Below are positions 1 to 6,700 of a stretch of DNA of 15,076 nucleotides, piece by piece. The notes below the pieces were generated by a model that worked only from the letters and a program-made list of their open reading frames with translations, did no database searches and was not told where the DNA came from. A program made the translations under genes and the position numbers. This stretch comes from Candidatus Fermentibacterota bacterium (GTDB taxonomy: Bacteria > JAFGKV01): the NCBI GenBank assembly GCA_016928395.1, contig JAFGKV010000148.1, positions 1-15,076 of the forward strand. The letters run 5' to 3'. Every line of letters begins with the position of its first letter. The first letter of the stretch is position 1.

Positions 1-186
1 ACTCCCCACCCCGTCTCGCAAACGCGGAACATCCGCTGCAACGAACCTTCGATCGTCGGGATAACAGCGAAGCGTGCGATCGATCAACTCGTGAAACAGC
101 CGCTTCACGCTCTCGTGCTTGGCCACCGTGGTCTTTCCGCGATCGGCGGAGGTCTCGGGTCTGTCTCTCGTAATCACCGCGTACAT
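1..186 (-). CDS. Possible partial hypothetical protein, runs off left edge
   Basis: A minus-strand frame is open from ATG at 186 (complement) to the window edge, 62 codons with no stop. The predicted product begins MYAVITRDRPETSADRGK and goes on to HESVKRLFHELIDR and DDRRFVAADVPRLRDG. It is charged and soluble-looking, and roughly two thirds of its third codon positions are G or C, which favours coding over the alternative frames here. I do not recognise a family. No clear Shine-Dalgarno precedes the ATG. It would be transcribed divergently from the DUF2283-like remnant at 217. The C-terminal part lies outside the window, so length and function cannot be judged, and a chance open frame remains possible. 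Confidence 0.33.
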   Translation of the reverse strand, partial: MYAVITRDRPETSADRGKTTVAKHESVKRLFHELIDRTLRCYPDDRRFVAADVPRLRDGVGS

Positions 187-216
187 CTTGGATGCGAAGC
201 CGAAGGGAGAGGTAGT

Positions 217-525
217 ATGGCGACGGCAGTAACCCCAGGGATTGAGGATATGGTCACGAAGTGCACTGCCATGGTCTCCGATGTGCTCAGATTGCCGGTG
301 CGAAGCGTATGGCTAGACTATGACGAAGAGGCGGATGTTCTCTCCATGAGCTTCCGCAGGCCGCAGCGAGCTGAGCGATCACGAATGATTCCCCGTGCCC
401 AGGTCCTGTGGACTGGCTCATGCCACTATTCTAAATCGAGAATAGTGTCCCGGCCTGATGCTTCCGGCCTCCGCGGCGGGAAAGTCGCGAATCGCAGACC
501 GGACCGACTCTTCCGTACAGCCTGA
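217..525 (+). pseudogene. DUF2283-like small protein, degraded 3' half
   Basis: ATG at 217 follows a good ribosome-binding site (GGGAGAGG around 205-212). The first ~55 residues read like a DUF2283 (PF10049) protein: a helical lead of about 30 residues, then VWLDYDEEADVLSMSF and RRPQRA, the family signature of an acidic YDxxxDxLY strand followed by a PQRA-type turn. Intact members normally continue with an acidic loop and a strand like DDGILLRYRG. Here that is replaced by unrelated residues. In the +1 frame the bases after PQRA encode SDHE followed by a stop, which looks like a frameshifted remnant of the expected TDxEM stretch. A 9-bp inverted repeat at 424-447 lies in the replaced part. The frame stays open to 525 and gives 102 aa, but the second half is unlikely to be functional. 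DUF2283 function is unknown; some members sit near toxin-antitoxin-like pairs. Confidence 0.5.
424..447. repeat. Perfect 9-bp inverted repeat, AT-rich
   Basis: The arms CACTATTCT (424-432) and AGAATAGTG (439-447) are exact reverse complements separated by six bases. The element is much more AT-rich than its GC-rich surroundings. No T-run follows on either strand, so it is not a typical intrinsic terminator. It lies just where the DUF2283 similarity has ended. An operator dyad or the footprint of an inserted element are the main possibilities; neither is shown. Confidence 0.6.
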
Positions 526-708
526 CAAGAGGGGCCGCGTCAGTGCGTGCGGGTCCGCCCGGTAGCCTCAATGACCGGGCTCAGGCCCTCGCAGTCCCTC
601 GCCACCCCGACACGCAATCAGAGGCGTTCGCCTTTTCTATCGATTGACATGTGCCGAAAAGAGGTGCGCATATCTCGGCGAATGACGGCAACGGAGGCGC
701 GCCAGTGG
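526..708. other. Intergenic stretch, no convincing gene
   Basis: This is the 183 bp between the DUF2283-like remnant and the 3' end of the SGNH hydrolase gene. Open frames here are rich in Arg and Pro and look like antisense shadows. The only structured element I see is a short hairpin at 620-635 followed by TTTTC. No tRNA, repeat or insertion sequence end was recognised. Confidence 0.5.
620..637 (+). terminator. Weak hairpin followed by TTTT
   Basis: AGGC (622-625) and GCCT (630-633) pair around a GTTC loop, extended outward by a G-T and an A-T pair, and the sequence runs into TTTTC. It could end plus-strand transcription leaving the DUF2283-like remnant. The stem is short and the T-run is only four, so this is a weak call. 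Confidence 0.22.
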
Positions 709-1884
709 TCAAGGCTCGCGGATCAGGGGGTGCAGGGCTTTGGCGATGCGTGAGGCCACCACCGCGCTGCCCGCCAAGGACAAGTGAATGCCGTCCCGGG
801 AGAAAAGCGCGGCCACGTCCCGAGGCGGCAGGTGTGCCAGTTCGCGTTCCAGATCCACCAGCAGGGCGCCGCGCTCCCGCGCGACTTCGCGCACGATCTC
901 ATTGTACTGCCGGTGCAGCGCCTGAGACCTTTGCTTGCCCGAGGCGAAGCCTTTCCTGACAAGGTAGTCTGGCGTATCCCATCGGTAGTGTGACGTGGGC
1001 GCCGTCAAGAACAGCACGGGAACACCGCCTCCCGTGAGTCGGTCGTGGATGTAGCCGAGATTACCGCGGTACTCTTCCGGTGACACGCGGAGTTCGTTCA
1101 GCGGATGCGGTCTGCTTCCCCTGAGGCCATCGGCCGCCCAGGCCGCCAACTGGGCCAGGCGTAGTGTGCCCAACCACCGGCCGGCGCCGCGGGAGGCCGG
1201 CGCGGGGGAGACGGTCTTGCGTCTGTCCGGGGCGCCATAGGCCTGATAGTGATCGTTCCACCCGAAGAGCACGACGGCAGCGTCGGGCTCCAAGGCTGAG
1301 CCGTAGAGATCCGCCAGCACCGTCCCCTGGTATGAGCTGTAGCCGGCGGCCGCCAGGCTGACACAGTCAAAGCGGAGGGTGTCGGGGCCATCCAGATTGA
1401 GCAGATGACCCACCACATCGGGGAATCCCTGTTCCGTCACCGAGTCGCCGAAGAAGAGGATTCTGAAGCATCCCGCCGGCTTTGGGATCTGGACTTCCCG
1501 GCCCACGAAGCCCAAGGAATTCACGTTCTTGTCGTCGCGGTTTCGCCTCCAGAACAGCTTCTCGTCCGGCTCCAAATAGGCAAATCCGGTGGGCCGGGGA
1601 TACCCGAACTGGATTCCAGCCTCATACCTGAAGTCGCGAAGGCGCAGGAGTAGTTCGGGCACGACGATGAGCCCATTGAGCACCGCCAAGGCCACAACGG
1701 CATTGAGAATGGCGGTATGCCGAATCCGAGGAGTGCCGTGCCACAGCCCCAGACACGCCAAAGCAAAGACGGCCACCGGGACCATGCCCGCGCGAGAGTG
1801 GGCGAGTGCCATGGACAGGACTAACGACGCGAGAAACGACACCACGCTCAGCGCCCGGGTCAGGCGCACATCACGGGAAAGCAT
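709..1884 (-). CDS. Membrane-anchored SGNH/GDSL hydrolase family protein
   Basis: The predicted protein is 391 aa. Three hydrophobic segments at about residues 11-28, 33-48 and 58-80 anchor the N-terminus, followed by a probably extracytoplasmic SGNH hydrolase domain (about 138-389). The catalytic blocks are visible: FFGDS with nucleophile Ser148, Gly181 in the block II AAAGYSS stretch, GWND with Asn210, and DGIH with Asp364 and His367. Enzymes of this fold remove acyl (often acetyl) groups from sugars or lipids; some act on exopolysaccharide or peptidoglycan. The substrate is not readable here. I chose ATG 1884 because AGAGGTG lies four bases upstream. The ATG at 1914 lacks a ribosome-binding site and would place a GC hairpin inside the gene. 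It follows a possible small ORF and a 4-TM protein on the same strand, probably as one transcript. The family is certain; function in glycan editing is inference. Confidence 0.88.
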   Translation of the reverse strand: MLSRDVRLTRALSVVSFLASLVLSMALAHSRAGMVPVAVFALACLGLWHGTPRIRHTAILNAVVALAVLNGLIVVPELLLRLRDFRYEAGIQFGYPRPTGFAYLEPDEKLFWRRNRDDKNVNSLGFVGREVQIPKPAGCFRILFFGDSVTEQGFPDVVGHLLNLDGPDTLRFDCVSLAAAGYSSYQGTVLADLYGSALEPDAAVVLFGWNDHYQAYGAPDRRKTVSPAPASRGAGRWLGTLRLAQLAAWAADGLRGSRPHPLNELRVSPEEYRGNLGYIHDRLTGGGVPVLFLTAPTSHYRWDTPDYLVRKGFASGKQRSQALHRQYNEIVREVARERGALLVDLERELAHLPPRDVAALFSRDGIHLSLAGSAVVASRIAKALHPLIREP

Positions 1885-2050
1885 GCGGCACCTCTTGGCT
1901 CGCTTCGCGAGCATATGGCGGTTGATGGTTCGCAGTTTTGGCGTCGCGGATCACGCCACATCCACGGGTTTCATTTCGCCGCGACTTCACGGTTGTGCCG
2001 ACAGCACGTAGTCTCCCCGTGCACTTCGCCATCGGTAGATCACGGTTCAT
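1871..2050 (-). CDS. Possible 59-aa small protein or leader peptide
   Basis: ATG 2050 has the best Shine-Dalgarno in this half of the window: AGGAGG, eight bases upstream (complement of 2059-2064). The frame runs 59 codons, beginning MNRDLPMAKCTGRLRA and ending QEVPHAFP, and its stop overlaps the chosen start of the SGNH hydrolase by 14 nt. Its own start overlaps the last 11 nt of the 4-TM gene. That arrangement suits translational coupling. Against it, the product is basic, low in hydrophobic residues and unlike any family I know, and its third codon positions are less GC-rich than in the neighbouring genes. It may be a translated leader with no function as a protein, or the Shine-Dalgarno may be accidental. 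Confidence 0.3.
   Translation of the reverse strand: MNRDLPMAKCTGRLRAVGTTVKSRRNETRGCGVIRDAKTANHQPPYAREASQEVPHAFP
1898..1912 (-). promoter_or_regulatory. GC hairpin just upstream of the SGNH hydrolase ribosome-binding site
   Basis: GCTCGC-TTC-GCGAGC is a perfect 6-bp inverted repeat with a three-base loop. On the transcript strand it reads GCTCGCGAAGCGAGC and includes the GCGAAGC core, known as an unusually stable mini-hairpin in DNA. It ends two bases before the AGAGGTG Shine-Dalgarno serving ATG 1884. It could affect ribosome access or mRNA stability; no function is shown. Confidence 0.4.
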
Positions 2051-2471
2051 GGATCACGCCTCCTAATCCATCCTTCGGTTCTTCCGGTCCCCGTCCTCCG
2101 ATGGTGTGCATCTCGGGGTGGCGAATCCGGTCTACCCGCAGGGGAGGGCGTAGCCGTGAGGAGATGAGAAACAAAGCCCACAGGCTGGCGAGTTCGTCGG
2201 GCCTGCCATGCAGAATGTAGACCGCCAATCCTCCCAGCAGGAACACGGCCCTGGCGGCTCCATGGAGAACGATCGAAAGCCGGGAATGGGCCGATGCCAG
2301 CATGCTGCACACCTGCAGCATGGCGCCCGAGGCATAGCTCAGCAGCAGGAGTAGCACCGAGACCGCGCCGGTGTCCGCCACCCAGGGCGGAAACGGGACC
2401 ACGGCATGGTAGAGGAGTATGCTCACACCCCACAGGGGCATCACCATCCACTGCGTTGACGGGCGTTTCAC
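2040..2471 (-). CDS. Hypothetical 4-TM membrane protein
   Basis: A 143-aa protein from GTG 2471. Four hydrophobic segments lie at about residues 9-30, 34-56, 64-87 and 94-106, followed by a cytoplasm-like basic and polar tail with RPPLRVDRIR and a Gly-rich end. I recognise no catalytic motif or family. The start is uncertain. The frame stays open upstream through the antisense of tRNA-Leu, which cannot be real coding, so a start between 2471 and 2553 is needed; GTG 2471 (or GTG 2477) follows a GGGGGTG purine-rich stretch. It probably heads a minus-strand transcript leading to the SGNH hydrolase. A role as membrane partner of that enzyme is possible but only suggested by position. Confidence 0.6.
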   Translation of the reverse strand: MKRPSTQWMVMPLWGVSILLYHAVVPFPPWVADTGAVSVLLLLLSYASGAMLQVCSMLASAHSRLSIVLHGAARAVFLLGGLAVYILHGRPDELASLWALFLISSRLRPPLRVDRIRHPEMHTIGGRGPEEPKDGLGGVIHEP

Positions 2472-2495
2472 GGACACACCCCCATCGGGAGGGTC

Positions 2496-2524
2496 TTGAC
2501 CCGTGCACACATCCGCGCTAACCT
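2496..2524 (+). promoter_or_regulatory. Sigma-70-like promoter for tRNA-Leu
   Basis: TTGACC (2496-2501) is separated by exactly 17 bases from TAACCT (2519-2524), which keeps the three most conserved positions of the -10 box (T1, A2, T6). Transcription would begin near 2531, about 23 bases before the tRNA. A CCTCAA/TTGAGG inverted repeat (2522-2539) covers the end of the -10 box and the predicted start site. Confidence 0.5.
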
Positions 2525-2553
2525 CAACGGCTCTTGAGGCAGTTGGGCCCGAT

Positions 2554-2637
2554 GCCGGAGTGGTGAAATAGGCAGACGCGCCGGACTCAAAATCCGGTGG
2601 CCTCCGGGCCGTGTGGGTTCGAGTCCCACCTCCGGCA
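2554..2637 (+). tRNA. tRNA-Leu (anticodon CAA)
   Basis: This is an 84-nt class II tRNA that folds fully. The acceptor arms GCCGGAG (2554-2560) and CTCCGGC (2630-2636) pair over seven bases. The anticodon stem CCGGA/TCCGG (2581-2585/2593-2597) encloses loop CTCAAAA with anticodon CAA at 2588-2590, reading UUG. The long variable arm has a GGCC/GGCC stem (2599-2610), and the T arm is GTGGG-TTCGAGT-CCCAC (2613-2629). The discriminator is A2637, as in leucine tRNAs. No 3' CCA is encoded, so it is added after transcription. It stands alone and converges on the minus-strand operon ending at 2655. Confidence 0.97.
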
Positions 2638-2654
2638 CTCGACAATGAGTCTTC

Positions 2655-3719
2655 TTACTTTCCGGCGCCACCGATGACACTCTCCACCGCGCGGCGACCG
2701 ACAGGGGAATCGAAGCTCTCGATGGCCAGGAATTCCCCCCTGGTTGCCCCGTACACAATGCCTCCCGAATGATCCACCTCCCGCAACCGTCCCTTGCCAT
2801 CGGGCGTCTCACGCACCTCGCCCAGATCGCCCAGGAGGGCTCTGAGTGCCTCGGCGGCATCCTGCGGGGAGTTCATCCGGCAGAGAAGCACCTCGTCGTC
2901 TGTATTCCTGCGATGCAGGTTCTCTCCGAGCGTGCGTGGGCCCGTGGGGTCTCTGAATACGATTCGCCACAGATCGCGCGGCGAAGCACCCAGCCTGGCC
3001 GCCAGTGACCCCATCAACAGCCCGTCAGCCTGATGCCATCCCAGAGCGACCCATCCCTCGATTGGGGCGGGCAAAGCCCAGGACGGAGGCGCTGCGGACA
3101 GCACCCGATGTTCAAGTTCGAAGGGGCCATGGCGCCCGGTCGTGCGGGCATGGGCATCCACTACCGCTCCGGAGAGCATCCGCCCGTCCAACAAGGCGCC
3201 GACCGCCCCGGCCACTCCCTCGGGGAACCTGCCCGAGAGGCTGATCATCCAGGTCAACGGCGTATCCGGCCCCGGCGCCGTCGCGTCATGGGCGACCACG
3301 GCGTATGGGTTTCTGCGGGGTTCGATGACGCCGGCGGATCGCCCTTCCACGTCTCCCGCACCGAACAGGTAGAGCCCCCGTACGGGGAATGCCGCAGGTC
3401 CCTGGTATTCCGTCGTCCGCCACCAGACGCTGGGGTGGTCGCGCAGTACCTGGTTGGAGTTCTCCGTCCCCACTACGATGAGGTGATAGGAGGAGGCCTG
3501 GTCTGGGTGTGCGGCAACCCATGTGTCGGTGAGCAGCCGCGTCGAGGGGTCAGCCGGATCCAAGGCACGGCAGATGCGCAGCGCTTCCTCCCGCTCCGGT
3601 GCCGATGCCCCTTCGCCGATGACGACCCGGGTTCCGGTTCCCAGCCAGTCCAGCAGGGGAGGCGCAGACGAGGCGCCATGGAACAGGAGGACTGCAAGTA
3701 TGAAAACGTGCTTACTCAT
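2655..3719 (-). CDS. Secreted protein of unknown function, third gene of export operon
   Basis: A 354-aa protein. MSKHVFILAVLLFHGASSAP is a signal peptide. The mature part seems to have two halves. Residues 30-178 include an alpha/beta-like segment with LIVVGTENSN (80-89), an aromatic patch SVWWRTTEYQ and GVIEPRRNPYA (130-140) before a hydrophobic ISLSGRFPEGVAGAVGALL stretch; this loosely resembles nucleotide-binding-like domains of secreted and S-layer proteins in which a glycine-rich run precedes an ENPY-type motif. Residues 270-350 resemble DUF6599-type domains (a DDEVLLCRMNSPQDAAEAL helix, then a GEFLAI strand). Neither match is certain. ATG 3719 was chosen because it overlaps the stop of the 1435-aa gene as ATGAGTAA, gives a proper signal peptide, and follows CAGGTG. 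An upstream ATG at 3761 would bury the signal peptide. It probably acts with the lipoprotein encoded before it. Confidence 0.8.
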   Translation of the reverse strand: MSKHVFILAVLLFHGASSAPPLLDWLGTGTRVVIGEGASAPEREEALRICRALDPADPSTRLLTDTWVAAHPDQASSYHLIVVGTENSNQVLRDHPSVWWRTTEYQGPAAFPVRGLYLFGAGDVEGRSAGVIEPRRNPYAVVAHDATAPGPDTPLTWMISLSGRFPEGVAGAVGALLDGRMLSGAVVDAHARTTGRHGPFELEHRVLSAAPPSWALPAPIEGWVALGWHQADGLLMGSLAARLGASPRDLWRIVFRDPTGPRTLGENLHRRNTDDEVLLCRMNSPQDAAEALRALLGDLGEVRETPDGKGRLREVDHSGGIVYGATRGEFLAIESFDSPVGRRAVESVIGGAGK

Positions 3720-6700
3720 CGCGCACCTGCACCAGAGCGGCCCCGGCGGCGGGCAGCACAACCTCTATGATCACACCTCTGTCGATGTGCTTTACCCCGA
3801 GGGTGTTTCCCCCGAGCAGCTCTGCGGCATGGCGGACGCGGCCTGTCGTCCGAAGGAGCACGGGCGCGGTTCGAGCCTCGCCCCGCTCCTCCAGCACAAC
3901 GACCACCAGGCCATAGGGGCCGTCAAAGGCATAGGAAGAGATGCCTTCCGGCGCGGACACATCAAAGGAGCTCATCCCTTTCAGGTCATGCACGAATCGT
4001 CTGACGGCCGCATAGTCCTCGGTGGCGCCGTCGTCCCAGAAGGGGCCCTTGACATTGCCTTCGGGCAAGAGCTTCACCGACGGGGATCCCAGCACGGCCT
4101 CGTCGATACCCACGTAGGAGGCAATCAGACGCGGCGTAAGGCCCATTCCCACCACTCCCACCGGGATGCCTCGATCGAGACAGAGGCGTAGGCCTGCACG
4201 CTCCTCGCTTGATAGGGCGCCGGGCACGGGGATAATCACACCGTCGGGCAAAGTGGATGTCCCCACCTTGTCCAACCGGGCCATGCCCGAGATGGGCAGC
4301 CCCGCCTCTCTGAGCATGCCGAAGAGTCTGGCCGAATCTCCCATGATGACTTCGTCTTGGCCGGGGGAAGGCAATCGAGGGCCGACGGCCGCCATTACAA
4401 ACCCTCGCGGCCGCCGTGGCCGGATGGCCTCAGCCGTGGCATAGAGCTCCTGGAGGGCGTGCCAATCCTCCTGAAAGGCGACATGGCCGCCCCGCGTGCT
4501 GCGGGACGAGAGCGCAAGCCAGGTCTGCCATCCACCGAGCCATGAGACCCCTCCTCCGTCGGCATAGGTTTCCACCGGTACCCACCCTTCGTCCGAGGCG
4601 GCCATCATCCAGAACAAGTCGGCATTCTGCCGGCGGATAAGCTCGGCCTTGGCGATGCGTTCCGCTCCGATGCCGCCCAGCATCTCCATGTGGTAGTGGC
4701 CCACGCGGCCTTTGGGCGCCAAGGCCTTGCCGAGAGAGACCAAGTAGGTAGGCACATGATAGTCCCGGCCGGCTCTCACGTTCCAGGCATCGGACGAGGA
4801 CAGAGAGAACAGCTCCTGCCATGACTCGGCGAAGCGCTCCACCTCGGGGATCCTCAGGATGGTGGGAAAGAGGGGGAGGTCGAACTGGTCGGTCAGATGG
4901 GAGCCCGAGGAGACTGACTGCAGCTCATCCCTGACAATCCGATGCGCAGGCAGCGCTACCTCGGTGGCAACGAAGTAGCGCCAGTCGGGGTTCAAATCTC
5001 CCAGGGCCAAGGCGGCGATGCTGTCAGCCGCAAGACCTATCAAAGCGGGCTCTCCACGGCTCTGCATCCATCGAGCGAACACGGCAAGATGCTGGGGATG
5101 CACAAAGGCTGACGGCCACGGAATGCCGTTGAACCCATCCACGAGACTGGCGCTGATGGTGAGGGTTTCACCGGTCCACGTGTGGCGGGCAAGCCTTCGA
5201 ATGATCTCGGCATTCCAGGCCCGGTAGTGCACCCCATTGGGCAGGAAGCAGAAGGAATTGGGAAGGAAATCGCACCAGGGCTGACCAGGACGGGTCCGGG
5301 CGAACGGCCCCCACGCGATCCCCGTGTCGGCATGGGCGCACAGGTTTTCCTGGGCGAACTGCAGCGGGTCACCGAACTCATAGAGAGATCCCAAGACCTG
5401 CACCCCCTTGGCTCGGTCCCAGATGCAGCTTCGGAGATCCGTCGGCGAAGAGACCAGAACCCGGGCATGAGACTGTGCGTCGCCCAGACGGGCGTCGACC
5501 CGGTACACTGAGGGAGGGGGAGGACTCATCCGCCACTCTGAGACGCTCCATGGCGACCCGGACCGCCGGACGGGGATCTCGACGAGTTGTACCGGCGTTC
5601 CCTGGACCACGTCCCGGGCTGTTACAGCAACCTGTCCGTGGGCCGGATCCCAGGACTCCACGAAAAACCTGATCTCCTCACCCGGCATGAACAAGGGGTA
5701 CTGGCCCGCGGGCCCCATACCCTGGGGGAAGTCGGCATCGGCCCGCGGCCACGTGGCGAAACGCTGGGGAGTCCGGCGCGAGAGAGGCGTGTGCCACACA
5801 GTGACAGTGGGGCCGGGCCGCCGTACCGCGGTCTCGACACGGAACAGGCACCGCTGATGCTCCTCGGACAGGAGCGCTACCTCCAGCCACAGCGGGGTAT
5901 CGCCCGTGGCGGTCTCGTATCTGACCAGCTCATCCCGGGAGGGCCAGGGTATCACGAAGGATGTCGTGCCCGCGCCGGGCCGAAGATCCAGATCGTGGGA
6001 ACAGAGCAGGCTCCGTTGCCAATCCCGGAAACGGTAGCGCACGTGCATCGGCCGGGAATTCCGGCGCCGAAGGCCGACGGTGATGCCTCCTGGGCCTGAG
6101 TCTATGGGCCCCAGCAGCATATCCTCGCTGACCAGCTCGCGGATTGCCAGAACCAGGAGCTGGGAGGTATCCTCATGGAGGAAGCGTTGCTTCGAGGCTT
6201 GCACGTCCGACCAGTCGAGTTCCCGGGGGTCTTCCAGACGCAGCGGCACCGAGAACGATGCGACCCGTCCGCGCCCGACAGTTCTGACGGCCAGGGCCGG
6301 CTCTTTGTCTTCCCACTGCCACAAGGCCTTCTGTACCGGCTGGCGAAACGTGGGCCGGTCCAGAGGCTGGTCGAGGGTGATACCCGAGCCGGTGCAGAGC
6401 ACCGCACGACCGCCCGGATACACCAAGGGAACACGGTCCGAGGCACCCCACACGCCGACCTGCACGGTGGAACACGGCGGGAGCACCCATGATCCGTCAG
6501 CGCAGGGACGGCCCAGTGCGTCATCAGACCACACTCCCCGCACAGGTCCGAAGCGCGAGCCTTCGACGCAGATCTGGTGGTTTTGACCGGACGGAAGCGA
6601 GACCTGAAGGACCCGGGGCTCGCTACGCTCGCTTAGGGCGCTCCAGGTGGCGGCATCTACCAGCGGGACGGGGTCGTGGGCTGCGCGGCTCTGGAGAGCC

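Noticed and set aside
91-216. N-terminal extension of the DUF2283-like frame to ATG 91
   Set aside because: The added residues have no family character, and a good ribosome-binding site precedes the internal ATG 217.
2472-2645. Upstream extension of the 4-TM protein frame to ATG 2645 (begins MSSAGGGTRTHTARRPP)
   Set aside because: This segment is the antisense translation of tRNA-Leu, a well-known false N-terminus. The real start must lie downstream of the tRNA.
2468-2860. Minus-strand 130-aa frame
   Set aside because: It runs through the antisense of the tRNA and the 3' end of the secreted-protein gene in another frame, and contains the same tRNA-derived stretch (EVGLEPTRPGG).
3033-3770. 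Plus-strand 245-aa open frame
   Set aside because: It is antisense to the secreted-protein gene, Arg/Gly/Pro-rich, and has no family features.
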